Assembly: GCA_951217055.1 (NCBI GenBank)
Contig: OX578280.1
Location: 46,069,882 to 46,133,881, forward strand
Source of the DNA: Gerris lacustris
Lineage: Eukaryota; Arthropoda; Insecta; Hemiptera; Gerridae
Length of the DNA: 64,000 nt
Reading direction: 5' to 3'
Shown here: positions 49,571 through 63,509 of the stretch, one piece after another
Layout of the letters: each line of letters begins with the position of its first letter
How positions within the stretch are numbered: the first letter of the stretch is position 1
Made by a program: the position numbers and the translations under genes
Notes under the pieces: generated by a model
Told to the model about the DNA's origin: nothing
The model's database searches: none
What the model saw: the letters and a program-made list of their open reading frames with translations, nothing else

Positions 49571-52500
49571 ACGAAACATAAGATTAAGCATTAGTATTGT
49601 GTACTTTTAAAACAAGTTACTATTATTCTTTATTTTCATTCTAATTTTTACTTGAATGTTGTATTTTATTTGTTTTATCTTTCGTTCCATTTTTCTTTTT
49701 TTAAGATTTTATATGCTAATTACATGTCTCTTTTTCTTAATTATATACATATGATAAAAAAAACCTTTTTCTCAATGCTCTTTTGACTATATTTTAGCAT
49801 ATTCTTCAATGGAAAAATAACTAAAAAAAAAAAAAAAGATAAAAAAGCAGGAAATGGTTGGGTCAAAGGAGTTGCTTTTGGTTGAGATCCGACCTGTAGT
49901 GCTTTCCTGCGTCTCATTCCTGAATTATACCATGCGTGAAGTAACAAAAAAAAACCATACATAATAATCGAAGCAGGTGAGGTCTGAATGGAAGGTACAA
50001 TACATGAAGCAAGTAGATCACCGAACCCAGAACTATGTATACGTATATATTTTCGTCAGATCCTGTGTGCAAGCGAAGCGTCTAGTCTAGTTCGTTCTCA
50101 CTCTATACTGTGTTTTTCAAGTCATTATTAAAAGCAAGCAAAGCGTATATCCGCTCCGTTCTGCTGGCACGAGTTTTATGAAGGCAGGTACAGACTCGTG
50201 TATGTATGTCTGAATAGCGCAATACAGGTACTACCCATGCCACTTGTTCCATATTATAACGTTTCTTTGAATTTCTAATTCAATAAAACATTGTTTAACA
50301 AAACTTTAAACCAAATAGAAGGGATATTTTATGTATGAGTTTGAGACTAATACTGAATATTTTATTATTTGGAAACTATCAAATTCTCCCTCTATTAAAG
50401 TAATCAGCGAAACCACACACAAAGCAGCAAGAGGTGTCAGGTTCAATTCCAAATAATAATAGATAAAAAAACAAACTCAAGCATGCGCAGTTAGATTTGT
50501 TTAAAATAAGATTATAATATGGTTTTACAAGTATACTAAACTAATATAGAAACCGGCCAAAGCTGTGGATGGCCAATGGGCCACTAATTCTCTGATGGAC
50601 CATGTTGAAAAACAAAAAAGTACATTGATGTCTTGAGAAAGTTGGGCTAAGTGAAATCAATTTATTTCCGACTTAAATTGGCGTTTTATACATATCTCTA
50701 CAATTAAGATTGACAGAAATAGAATAACAATGGATTTTAAAATAAATTGATCCTAAACTGAATTGACGATAACACCACCCAAGGTTAGATTAGAAGAACA
50801 TTTTTTTGGCTAAAAAAAAAAACAAAAAACAATAGACTTTAGAGTTTCTTAAAAACATATCTATAATAAACATTGTTGCTGTTTTTCTTAAAATGTTAAA
50901 AAAACAGTCTATTGTTTAACCGAGGATTTGAATTCTATTATTAATTTAAATGTATCTATACTATTTGTCACATCTATGCAATGTTATGTTAACCAGTGTT
51001 GGTGTTAAAAAAAGTTTATATCCATAATAGATGTGATACAATTTAAAAATTTAAAATATGTCAATTGTTTGACTGAAGAATTAGCAAGTCTAGAACTAAC
51101 AACTGCATCTACTATTTGTTAGGAAACACTGCCCGACGATGTAAAGGATTACACATTTAACTTCTGAGAAAATAGAGATTAAATATCTAGTTCTATATAA
51201 ACAGAATAAAATCTGCTAATTGATCATCCGTAAAAGGTATCTGGACCACCTGGTCAAGATGACCACTTTTCTATAGTCTCCTAAGTGGCTACTTTATGGC
51301 TATGGTGGTTTCACTGTAGTTGTAGTATAAAAATGTTAGTGTATATATGTTAAATATAAAACTTCATCACTTGTCTTTAAAAACGTTCATGTCTGTTGTT
51401 TAATATTCATTTGTTAAAAAAAAAATTAAAAACTTAAAAATAGTTTTTTTTTTTTGTATTATTACTAATTAATAAAGTTTAAACGTCAAAATAATTTATA
51501 AACATGTTTAATTTATGGTCAGGACTTAAGAAAATGAACAAGTAAGAAACCGTCTTAACAACACTACAACACAAGGGACTTAACATTTTTGTTTAAACAT
51601 GTAAATGTATTCAAGTGTTTTTAGAGTATGTCGATGTACCGCGGCATGCACTTTGAACATCTTAACATGATTGTCTACTTAAAAACCTGCTTAACATGTT
51701 CAACAAAGTAATAAAGACTTATTACATTTTGTATATATTTCAATTCTATCAGAGAAGAGACTTCATTAGTTTGGGTTTAAATTTATATCCTGAAGAAAGC
51801 AATTTAAAAAGACAATTCAATTAAAAAAATATATGGAGAGAGAGAGTGAAAACTTTTCTTAAATTGTTAGCTGAAAGAAGGGATCAGCTTGGTGGAGAAA
51901 CTGTTTTTATACAGAAAGATTTTAGCCCGATATAGATAAACAGTTTGTTAAACCTTGGTTTTATTTGGATGTTTAATGAAAGACAATAGGATTGAAAAAG
52001 GTGAAGCGTTCAAGCATATTCTCCGAGATATTGATACATTCGCCCCTCCTCCCCACTAGAACTAGAACTAGAGCACCAATGGACTATTCTTGGTCAAGTA
52101 TGCATTGAAACTAATTTAAACTTAGGTTTAGGTGCGAAATGTAATGAAGCATGCACCTTCAAGCGATGGCGTAAAGGTGGATCTTTAATTTTCCTTAAGT
52201 TACAGAAGTGAGGCTTTTATTTGAATGGTAGAGGCACTAAGAATAGTATACATATAATATAAAGTAATAAAGAAGATAAAAACTCGCCAATGCTGAAAGG
52301 GATGACATTTGACAATAATGTCAGACGAATAAAAAGTGAAAATATGACTTGTGTATGTCTACTTTATTAGACGTACAGTTCCGTCAAAATATCAAGGTCG
52401 AATTATAATGCGCCATCTCAATAAATGAGAAAGTAAACAGGTCAAATATGAGTGCCCACCTCGTAATGAGTGAGATAAGTATCCAATTTTTTAGTTATTT

Positions 52501-53235
52501 CAAGTCAAATATACTGATGAACCCATTTCAGGCTTCAAAATGGTCGGACGAAACTTCACCAAACATCCTTTAATAATACACTAAAATAAACTGAACTAAA
52601 ATAAGTAAACAAATAACTTGTATATTTTAAGACCACGGAGATTACATTCGAGGTTTATGCACAGGTAAAAAAAACACACAATCAGATAAACAAATCCCTC
52701 CAATAATCTAATAAAGTTTGGATTTTAAGTACGGACAAAAACCACATACTTGAATTAAATTCAGCCAAACAGCATTTGTATTTGGATAGGTCAGTTGTTT
52801 TTCTATGGTATCTACTCCTTTTTTGATGTTACATAAACACTTAGATAATCAAAAATCAAGGTGAAAAATAAAAATAAGGAGAAAATCCCCCAAAATAAAA
52901 CAATGGAAGCGACGAAGTAAGGGGAAATCTAAGCTATTCAAATTCTAATACGGTTAAATAAATAGGCCATATTATCAAAGATTCTGTTTTCCAAAAATCT
53001 CCTAAAAACACAGTTAATAATTATGGCATTGCCTTAACAAAGAACAATTTTCGAGTTGCGAAACTTTTAAATAAGAGGATTTTCTTTTAGATTTATTATT
53101 AAAATGTTATCAGAAAACGTAAACAAGACCAATTAAACCGGGAATCAGCGAAAATAAAGATTAAGGAGTGAGGAGGTTACAAGAAGGTTGCCAAAGCCTA
53201 TAAAAATAATTCTCCCCTTCATTAAAAATTAAATA
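49571..53235. other. No gene seen
   Basis: AT-rich DNA. AACAATAGACT near 50829 and AGTCTATTGTT near 50907 are a short inverted pair. No coding evidence. Confidence 0.55.
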
Positions 53236-54819
53236 CAGTAGTCGCCGCGTAATGTGATCACGGTTAATGTTATCAACCGCTTAGTGTGATCAAAATAGCT
53301 TGGAACGGTCCCACCCAATACCGATACATTAAAAATTATCCGTTTATTGTTATCAGTATTTCGTTTATTGTGATCAAAGTCGAGTCGAGATCGTTGAATT
53401 TTTTTATATCATTTTCGGGGAAACGACTAGAGCTGAGGCAAACCGAGAAGAGTTTCGTCTTACACCCGCAGTATTCTCAGAAAGTATACCTCATGCCACA
53501 CAGAACATCAAAACACCCATTTCTCCCCCTATTTCTACGAAATTTCACTTACAGAGCTCAGTGTGTGTTTGTCTTCCAATCGCTTTTTTACTCTTTCGTC
53601 ATAGTAACATTAAATTTATACAAGTCGAAGTCGTGATCCCAGCTCGTTGGGGAAGTTAGACATCATTAGATCGTACAATTATCTTTCGACCGAGATGAGC
53701 CAGCGGAAAGCCGCAATTAAATTGCATTTCTCAGCCATTGCTGAATAAACTTCTAAAACAACGGAAGAATACCGAATGTGCCTCTTTAAAGAACGAGAAC
53801 TAAACCCACAAAAGAAGAAGATGTTGAGTGTGCCTTAACAAAATGGGTTTTGAAAGTGAGAGGAAAAGACGATCGTGTTTATGGTTCTTCACTTCGTCAA
53901 AAAGCTGAGGAATCAGAAAAAAAGTGGGAAAAACTGACTTTATAGCTACAGAAGGATGGTTTCATCGTTGGAAGAAACACGGAAACATCTGTTTCACAAA
54001 ATTATACGAAGAACAGGCTGAAGTAGATCATGAAGGGGCACATTCCTGGCTACAGACAAAATGACAAGAATTACTGGCCCAATAGTCATCGGCTGATGTA
54101 TTTAACGCCGACGAAACAGGCCTATACTTTGGAGCTTTACTGGAGCAGACTTACACTTTGAAAAATTATAAGATCAAAGGCACAAAGACCAGTAAAGAAC
54201 GCTTGATGATACTATGCTGTGCTAGTATGGCCGAAGAAAAAAAGAAATTGTTAGTGATTTGAAAAAGCAAACGGCCGAGTTGTTCTAAAGAAGTGAAGAA
54301 GTTGTCAGTTGACTATGAGGCTAACTCAAACGCCAGGATGACTAGCACAAATTTCAATGATTGGTTATTCAAATTGGACTAAACTCTCTCCCGCAATATT
54401 TTATTGCTTTAATTCTGTGCCGAGAACTTTCTACAACACTATCAATATGAACGTTTTGTATTTGACGTAATAAAAAAAATCTCAAGTTTAATCAACAATT
54501 GAACATTATGTCCAAAGATAGGAATGTTTTACTTATAACTAGTACACGTATGTGTATCAATACATTTATTTGTATTACATAGTTATGTTCCTTGAACAGC
54601 TTTAAGTTAACGTTTATGTAAAACATGTACGTACTTATTTTCTAATGTGTAAATCGCAAGCGTTTTATGTGTATACGAAATAAACACGGTATTTTCCCTT
54701 TTTTTTTAGTTTTTATAGTTTTACTCCCTCCAGTAGTGCCTTTTGCTTATTATTATCAGTCGGTTAATGTGATCACTAGGCCTTGGTCCCAAAGTGATCA
54801 CATTAAGCGGCGACTACTG
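53236..54819 (+). mobile_element. pogo/Tigger-like DNA transposon, degraded
   Basis: Terminal inverted repeats of 25 bp (53236-53260 and 54795-54819) begin CAGTAGTCGCCGC, match at 24 of 25 positions and are flanked by TA on both sides, the Tc1/mariner/pogo target. The body is about 1.6 kb, shorter than a full Tigger. Near both ends a motif close to TTAATGTGATCA recurs (about 53249, 53263, 53281, 53340, 53361, 54763 and inverted at 54795), which may be binding sites for the transposase. Confidence 0.92.
53695..54410 (+). pseudogene. Tigger-like transposase pseudogene (CENP-B/DDE)
   Basis: It opens with ATG AGC CAG CGG (MSQRKAAIKLHFSAIAE, then a stop). Recognisable blocks follow in different frames: GWFHRWKKHG near 53954 (CENP-B-type DNA-binding helix), then FNADETGLYF with the first catalytic Asp at 54110-54112, then LMILCCASM and NARMTSTNFNDWLFKLD. 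Multiple stops and frameshifts are present, and the blocks with the second and third acidic residues are missing. Confidence 0.85.
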
Positions 54820-54821
54820 TA

Positions 54822-57784
54822 ATTCATTTTCGAATCCCTTTAATTCTACCAGAAATACCTAAACTATAACATTTATTATACTTAAAATAAATTCAAATTT
54901 CCCTCTTTATACATTAGATCGTTTATAGACGTAAATAAAAATGCGATTCATATTAAAAACAATAGAAATAAAAATAATTAGATACCTTTAAACTCCGCCA
55001 CGTTCTTCCAATCTGTCGGAAGTGTTCTTCATATGTGTTTATATTCTTTAATTATTTCACAAATGATCATAAAATTATCTGAGAATAATAAAATACGATA
55101 AATAACTAAATAATATAAGATTTATAACTAAAAAAGACAGATTTTAAACGGGAAAAACAAGGCGAAATTATAACCTATATGAAAGAAGTAGTTGTCTATA
55201 AAGATAAACATATCGGCATTTAATAACAATTGAATTATAACACAAAGCACACTTACACAGTCTTAATTAACGAATTTAATAATTCTGTTTATTTAAGAAG
55301 AGAATTTATTAAAAGATTCGTCGGAAATTAATTAGAATCCGATCAACAATAACAAAAATATGGCCACGGAACAAAAACTGGAAAAACTTATCGTTTTCAC
55401 GTCTACCAACACAACAAAAGGAATTTAATCTAAAAAAATAAACAATAATAAATTATTACAAATAAAAGTTATTATAAATAATAAAGTATTATAAATACTA
55501 ATTCGCATACTATTTAAAATATTTTAGTTTCCCATAAAACAAATCTATTGTACTTAGTAATTTTCATTTTCATTCCTTTGTTTATGTTATTGGGGTAACC
55601 TCTTTATACTGTTATTATAAGAAGAACAACACCTAGGTTTACTCCAGTTAAAAAAAAATACTTTAATATATTAATGTAACATTAATTAAGTGTTTTGGGT
55701 AATGAGAATGAAAATCTCCCACGTACTCTTTGACAAATGTATGTACTTTTTCCTGTTATGATTATAATAATGTAATATCACAATAATTAATAAAACACGG
55801 ACATTAAATCTAATTATTCGAATATTGGATAGTTTTTAATTAAATGTTAAAAACACTAGACGCACCAACAAAATTACTCTACCATTAGGCTAAAATACTT
55901 GGAAAATTCGTGAAAGGATTAAATTACACACAAACGAAAAATCAAAAGTTTCAAATTTCAGAAGTAAAATAATCTAGCATAGCTTAGATTAGGCCAGCAA
56001 GTTTCAAACAAAAGATGGTAATTCTATCGAACTAAATGAACAACAGATATGAAGAGAAACTTATAACTAGTTAGCCATCTTGATTTCCTACTAGAAGGAC
56101 ATTTTCGGCTCTTTGAAAGTTTCAAATACAGCAAACAAAAGATACGCTAGAATAGCAAGGTAAACATAAGTTTGTAGAACGGCCTGCTTCGTATCAAATA
56201 TCCACCAAACCCTTTTCAATCTCAAGAAAGACTATTTTTAAAGTAAGCAGTTCAAGGATGGATATAATGTGTATTGTGCTACGATCTATAGGGAAGAAGG
56301 TGAAACGTATCAGGTTACTCTGACTTTGGTCCAAATAATAGATATTAAGAAGACGGTGTGTAAGGGTACCGTAGATTGTTAAAGAAGACTCAAGTCAAGA
56401 GTATAACAAAGCAAAACTCATCCTTATTGTTTTCTCGGTTCAAAGAGCGCGTGCTACTATATTATGAAAATACATAAACAACTTGTTTGTCTTTCTTTGA
56501 CTTCGTAGCGAAGTTTACGAACAAAGAGGCCAAGTATAAACTATTAAAGTCACAAGAGCAAGTATGGTAACATTGCGTTATAAAGTATCGTCTACCAAAT
56601 AGTATAAATAGAGTTATTCAGTCCCATCCCCATCCCTAGACGAATGGTCACAATGATTATAAAATAAAGAGTTATATTTCAGTATATAAGTACTACTAAA
56701 AACTTGTTTATGTTGTTGATGCACGAAAGGAACTAATATGTGCAGAAGTTTAAAATTAATAATATGGAACAATCTGTAGCCTAAGTCAAGGCAGACTATC
56801 GGATCACCTTAATTTAAACGTTGAAGGTGAAGGAAATCTCTGTTTTACTTTTACAAAAAAGCGATTTAATAAATCCAATTTCCCACAAAAGTAAAACAGA
56901 TTATAAAGCTTTAGAAACAGAAAGATTTTGTGGTTTAAAAACTTTAAAAGTTTTGAAATTTCCAAGTAAAAAGACAAGATTTCATACAACAAAAGCTTGT
57001 GTAATCCGGACTTACTTAGTCAGATGTTTTGGTATTTAATTAAATCTTAGCTTCATAATTCCCTTCTTCAGCCGTTGAAAATAGGGGAAAACTCCCTTTT
57101 CCCCAAGAATAATAAACTCGTTAATTAAGATTTCCAAACAATGATTTTTCCTTGCGCAAAAATTTTTAACACCAAACAAAATATACAGATATAAGAAAGA
57201 AAGATAATTTTGAATAATGACATTATTGTTTTTTTTTTTACTTCAAATTTGAAATATTTTTTCGCCAAAGAAAGTAACTTTAATATGGATTAATATTGCA
57301 CCCTTTTATTTCTTATTCCTTTTTTTTTTTTAAAAAAAAGTACGAGTTGTTTTTCCGGATATTTTAGTTAAAGACAATTTTGGTTTTTTCCCACAATTTT
57401 TTTAGACTCCCGCCTTTTTTCTTTTATTTACAGCTGTGTTTAACTCCGGCTTTTAAGAACGATAAATATAAAAAGCATGTTTTTGTTTTCCCTTCCTCTT
57501 CTCTCTCCCGCCTCGTAGTTTTCCCTCTATTTCCTTAATTGTGTACAATTTCTAAAGCGAGATCTTGGTTAAATTCATTCTACTTTCTACTAGTGTAGTC
57601 TTTATCTCATTATGTATCTCTCCGTTTAGATTTTTTTTATTTTCTTGTTGTTTTTGTTTTTTCTCCATTTATTATTATTACTTCCTCTCACCATTAATAT
57701 TTTATAAAGAACAAAAACAAGTTTTTTACACTTCTCTTTGCAAATATTTTACTACTTTAAAAAAAAGCAATTTTTTAAATATTC
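54822..57784. other. No gene seen
   Basis: AT-rich; only short open frames without domains. Confidence 0.6.
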
Positions 57785-58835
57785 TGTCAATTACTGTGGC
57801 ACATAGCTTCCTCGCATCCTATCGCTTAATTTAATGATTTACGCTTTTACAACCGATTATTGTTTTATTTATCCTCTCATTTCCTTTAAATATGTCTTTT
57901 TTTACTTTCTCATGTAAAGAGAAAGTATTGTGATGGCGCGAAAATTCAATTTTGAGATTTTGATGGATTACACGTTTTGAGGTCCCCTGAGTCCAAAAAA
58001 GTGGTTTTTAAAAAATGTCTGTCCGTCGTCTGTCGTCTGTGCAGACGCCTGGAGCCTAAACTACTGGGCCGATTTTGACGAAATTTGGCATACATGTACA
58101 GAAAAATCATACCCCGAGGCTAAATCGAGAAATGAATTTTAGCTTTAAATTTGGGGGCGCTACCCCCCAAAAACTCTGAAAAAACATGAAAAAAATTATT
58201 TCTCGAAAACGGTTCCGACGATTTTGATTAAAAAATTCTAAAATGTAGTCCATTTGAATACGTATCCAACGATATAAGCCGTTTTCCCGGGAAAAATCTA
58301 GTTCCTGAGAAAAAAGCTTAAAACACGGACGGAGAGAGCCCGGGTTCGATTCCCCACCCAGGAGAAGTTATTTTTATAATAAATTTTGATGAAAAGTTCA
58401 ATAACATTTATATGTACATTTGAAAACTAATAAATGGAAACACTGGGCTAAATAATTATAAACTCGTATTATATGAGAAAGTTTGTCTGAGTTGTCTCGG
58501 ACCGATTTCTTAATTTGTTTACATGAATAGAAGTATCAATATACCAAAATGTAATGACCGCAGACGGTTAAAATTAATATGGGACAAACTGTGGATTACA
58601 TTTGACATACCCATCCAAATCACCTTAAAAGGTGTTAATAGAAAAACCTTTGTGCCAACAGAATGTTAAACTTATATGGGACCAACGATGGACTGTCAGA
58701 CACGAGACCAAAACATGTTCCTTGATGTCTGAAACGGATTTCTGTCCAGGAATTGTTTCAATCGGAGACTTTTAAAAAATACCATTCTTTAGAATGATGA
58801 CAATGCTTCCGTTACCTTTCGGTAAGCTCTGAAGT
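57785..58835 (+). mobile_element. Family B copy split by a family A insertion
   Basis: The 5' part (57785-57900, GGCACATAGCTTCCTCGCAT) and the 3' part (58515-58835, GTTTACATGAATAGAAGTAT onward to GTTACCTTTCGGTAAGCTC) are separated by the family A element at 57905-58512. This dates family A insertion after family B. Confidence 0.75.
57905..58512 (+). mobile_element. Family A repeat, full-length copy
   Basis: It is bounded by ACTTTCTCATGTAA and, at the right, TTATATGAGAAAGT followed by TGTCTGAGTTGTCTCGG. The interior carries GTCTGTCCGTCGTCTG-like repeats, GGCCGATTTTGACGAAATTT and GGGTTCGATTCCCC, a tRNA B-box-like word without a matching A box. About 600 bp, non-coding. It interrupts a family B repeat. 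Confidence 0.8.
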
Positions 58836-61489
58836 AAAATGTGAAAATACAGTTTGTTAGACGCCTATTTGTTTTGTTGTTGTTTTTTTTTTCTGAAAGA
58901 ATTATGGGGAAAGTGTGAACGGTTCAAATAGAATCGTTTTGGAGCCGGATGCGTTTAATTAAGCAGGAATTATTACGGGTTGGGAATTTGTTGAGTTTTG
59001 GAACGTTTTGTTTTCATTATGGGGTCTAGTTAGGGAAGAGTGCGTGGAGTTCCCTCATGGACAGCTATTCATTACAAACCAGACACTCTGCCCCTCTCTA
59101 GTACTAATATACATTGTATCACTACAAAGTGTTCATTCAGCTTCTAGTATAGTTTTTTTTAATACCCACAGACATCTAAATAGCAAGTGTAAATTGTTTA
59201 AAAAATCTTATTAAATAAATGAATAAATTGTTTTAAATCTGATTACTCTCTGGTCCCACATATTTCTTTTATCAATTATTTAATGTTGAAGCAATATTAA
59301 TTGAAACGTCGTTGTTTCAATTAAACAATAATAAAGCGACTGTAACCACACGTGTAGCAGATGGATTAGAGATTTCAAAAAGTTTAGAAATTCAAGAGTG
59401 GTTTGATGCGTGCTCTTAAATCCCTTTACTTTATTACAAGTATTATAGGTACATTAAGTGGTCATATAATAATTATAAGAACTCAACTGTACGTAAACGA
59501 GCGAGTCAGGCACTCAACAAATAAATTATTGTTACCCCCCAATATAACTGTAATGTGTAAATATTTCCTTGCATTAGTTTAAGTAGTTATTGAGACTAAG
59601 TAATATTATCACCTATACATACAGAATACAGAAGTGTGTTGTTCTTTCGTTCTAAAGTTCTTTGGACTAAATATCCCCTTGTCTTAATGGTTATTTAGAC
59701 AAATAATTATTTTTAAGTGGTAATATTAATATAGAGTGGGAAACTAAGTAAATGTTAGCCATATGGCACCTAAAGTACTTGGTTAGGTATAGGTTATGGA
59801 TAGGTAACCATGTAAATTAGTACCTTAAGTCCATCATTTCAGGGACTTTTTTTGGGCACTTGGTCGACACTGGACTATTCAGCCATAAAAGAAATCTTAT
59901 GTTTCTTAATTTAATTTGTGACTGGTAAAAATAAATACAAAACTTTTTTTTTTCTACTAGCTAATAACGTCATGTAATTAAAAGTTTAGGTAAGTCAAAG
60001 TAGGATGTTACTAAATATAGCCGGTCTTTTATCTGAATATTTCTTGCAGGACATAACTAAGTTGGGGTACTAGGTACATTGTTGGGGTAGTGGTAGAACG
60101 GTAATATGTATTTAGCCCCTTAGCCCTTAATCTATGAATGAACTTTAATCGTTATTTGCAACCTTCTCTTTTTAAAAAGGAGGTAACAAAATGTTGGTAT
60201 AAAATAAAACGTGCCACTATTAATCAAACACGAAGATGGTTAGTTACCTATACATCAAGTGCCTCATTCAAACCTGTGATTGATCTAGATAAAGACTCGG
60301 CGGTCGAGTGTGATAGCCACGTGCCAGGATGTGTAGTTATAGTAGTTTTCTACTAGGTCCGTAATACAACGAGTAGCGCCACTAGTCTCTATTCTATAGT
60401 GAAAATAACCTTTTCTCTGAACCTCCGACTCTTTACACCTTTAGAAAGATAACCCTCTTCCTTCTAAAACCTCAGACGTCACAAGATACGCTTACATGAA
60501 CCTTTCAATTACTCTTGAGCCGGCTTCTTGAACCAACAAGATAATATATCTCGTCTAGAAATAAACTCCAGTTATATCCCTCTCCCTCTTAGTTAACGCT
60601 ATAAAACTAGAAAGAATTACACAAAATTATAAAAAAAAAAAATCTTACAGGTTAAACGTTGTAGTACTTAATGAAAATAGGCGTAGTTTAATGAAAATGA
60701 AATTAGTTCTTTTACCCTTATTTTTAAACTTCTTGCATACGAATCTGCAAGAAAGTGAGACATTTTCATGAAACGCTTTTTGGTGTCGTTTTTTGGCAAC
60801 GCTTGTTAACGCTTTTTAGTGTCTTTTTTTGGTGTCGTTTTATGGTAACGCTTGTGTAACGCTTTTTGGTGTCGATTTTTAGTAACGCTTTTCGAGTTGA
60901 TGTGCCATAGCCAAGACATGAAAATGTCAAAAAAAAAACAGGACTACGAACATGACTTGTTGAGAAATTATATAGACAAGAAGTCGGAAACAGGATTAAA
61001 GGATTAACCAGATAGGAAACCCAAGTTAAAACCACCAACATTACAACAACGCATCACCTATTGAATTGTCTTTTACTTCACTCTATACTAATCTATTTAT
61101 AAACAAGAATTAATCTTCATACCACCTCTCTAAACCATTTCTACTTAGAGCACTTTTTACAAGACAACCATAATGTCTTAGATTTTTTTTTTTTTTTTTT
61201 TAATTTACACAGTGTAGACATCGTCATAATATTATGACTGACGATTTCCAAAATTTACAGCTAAGTTGCAAAACTTGAAAAAAAAAAATAAAAAAAATAG
61301 GTTAAATATATCAAAAATAAACGAGTCAATGAAAATTATGACAACATGTTTTTGTAAAACTAACGACTGATTATTGTATTTTCATTTTTCATCAGAAATA
61401 TAATAATGTGTGCAAGTTTTCTACGTGGTCGGGATGTGGGTCAAATTTAGATTACAAGATTTGGAGACAAAGGCCATTGCTGTCTAATT
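58836..61489. other. No gene seen apart from the tandem repeat at 60768
   Basis: Nothing coding recognised. Confidence 0.6.
60768..60895 (+). repeat. Short tandem repeat (AACGCTTTTTGGTGTCG)
   Basis: About four units of 20-50 bp made of AACGCTTTTTGGTGTCG and TTTTTGGTAACGCTTG. Low copy, diverged. Confidence 0.75.
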
Positions 61490-62015
61490 TGTTTAATTGT
61501 TTCTCCCGTTTTTTAATCTGTCAAAATTGTTTTGATTGTTTACATGAATTAAAGTATCAATTTAGCAGAAGTTAAAGAGCACAGATGGATCAAATTAAGC
61601 TGTGGCTATCTGCGGGTTACTTTCAATAAATTATAAAAGTTTCAAGCAAATCAGATAAGTACTTTCGAAGCTATATATGTGTAAACAAATGTATGTTTAC
61701 AGCATGTATGATTAGCATGTGGAAGAGAAACAAATGAGTACAGAAGGTTGTAACTTATATGCGACCAACAATGAGCTAATTATGACCTACCATACAAATT
61801 TCATTAATGTAAATTTCATGATGTGTAGTTTTTAAAATATGTTGATTTGCAAAAATTGAGCGATAGACCGACAGACAGGCAGACACGGAATCAAAAATGT
61901 TCCCTGAGGTCTGAAACGGATTTCTGTCTTGGAAATTCATTTTTGAAATCGGAGACCTAAAAATTTGTCGTTCTTTGGAACGATCCGTTACCTTCGGTAA
62001 ACTTGGAAGCAAAAA
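61490..62015 (+). mobile_element. Family B copy
   Basis: AATTGTTTTGATTGTTTACA, CTATCTGCGGGTTACTTTC, GGAAGAGAAACAAATGAG, GACAGACAGGCAGACACGG and CCGTTACCTTCGGTAAAC in family order. A further 5' fragment starts at 62085 (TAGCATAGCTTCCTCAC). Confidence 0.75.
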
Positions 62016-62130
62016 AAACAGAGGGGAGTAATAATTTAAAGAAGCACCGCCAGTTTGATAAAAGCGTGCATAAAAAAGTCTGCTAAGTAGTGTAGCATAG
62101 CTTCCTCACTTTCCATAAGGACGAATCGTC

Positions 62131-63509
62131 ATATCAGTATCATGTTCTATAATGAGATAAAATTCCATAAATTATTATTTCTCCATCTTTACTACTCCAC
62201 CCCTCTCAGTTTGTCAATCATTTACCTGTCACTATTTTCCTGATTTATCAATACTTTTTTCGTTTATCACTCTATTTTTACTCTGTATTATATTATCAAT
62301 TCATTCACGCTGTAATTTTTTTCTTTCTAGGTGCTGTGTAGAATGTAGAACAGTGATTTTAGTACATTCTTTCATTTTAGGAAAGGTAGCTGTCAGCACG
62401 TAAAACAAAACTTTACTTATAAAGAAATCGAAATAAAAAGCCTCACGCTGTAAAAAAAATAAATCTTAGCTTCCAGCCGAAATAAAAGGTGCGGAAAGAA
62501 TGTATTAAAAAAAATGACTCCACCAAAAATCAAATGGAGGTAATAAAAATCCAACAAAAAATATTTCTTAACACAGCAATAAGTAAAAAAAAAAACATCT
62601 AGACATAAAGCGAAATATTAAAATCCAAAACTTAATCAAACACGAATAAACATCAATATAGGATTTATTTTCGGTAGTATAATAGAAAGCAAGAATAAAA
62701 CAGCTGTAATAAAAAAAAATATGCAAATTTCGAAGTAGGCTAAGGAAACAGAAAAAATATTATAACACAATAGTTTATTGTATATAATGAACTGGATATG
62801 CATCTATAAGTTTGTGTAATAACTTTACCACACAATAAATAAGGGAAGATAAAAAAGCTTCCTCGTTTAAGAATCCTCAGTAATCTTCCTCTAAATAAGT
62901 AAAAAAAAACAAAAAATTAACGAAAAACTGTAGGACTGTTATTTCTGCTTCAACCCAGTTATAATTACTGCGTGAGGAACAAGGAATGATAAAAGTCTAA
63001 AAGCAAACATTTGTTATCAACAATATACTCAAGACTGGAAAATATATTACCATACATACTTCCGTTTATAGTTGCTTGCTGGTGACCCGCAATCCAGTTG
63101 CGTATTGCAGGACTATTTATTCCTAAAATTTGTGACATCATTAACAATGACTTATTTTACATCATTTGGAATTCAAATTACATTTATAACATTGTGAACA
63201 TTAAATATACAACATTTACTTACTTATTTTATTTACTTTTGTATGTAATTAAATTCTCACTTTGTAAAGCTAATAAATCTTTCGACATAATTTTTTAATA
63301 ATCGAAAACACTTTAAAATTAAAACGATGTACATTTATAAAATTGTTTGTATAGTTTATTAATTTCATAATCTCACATAATATACGATAATATTTCTGTT
63401 TGCTTTATTCGTTGAATAAAATTATTTATAAATTAGACGATTTAACGTAAAAAAAAGCATTACTAGTCTATTAAAGTTAAATAAAACACAATGCTTTTTT
63501 TTAAAAAAA
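62131..63509. other. No gene seen
   Basis: AT-rich with many A runs; no recognised feature. Confidence 0.6.
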
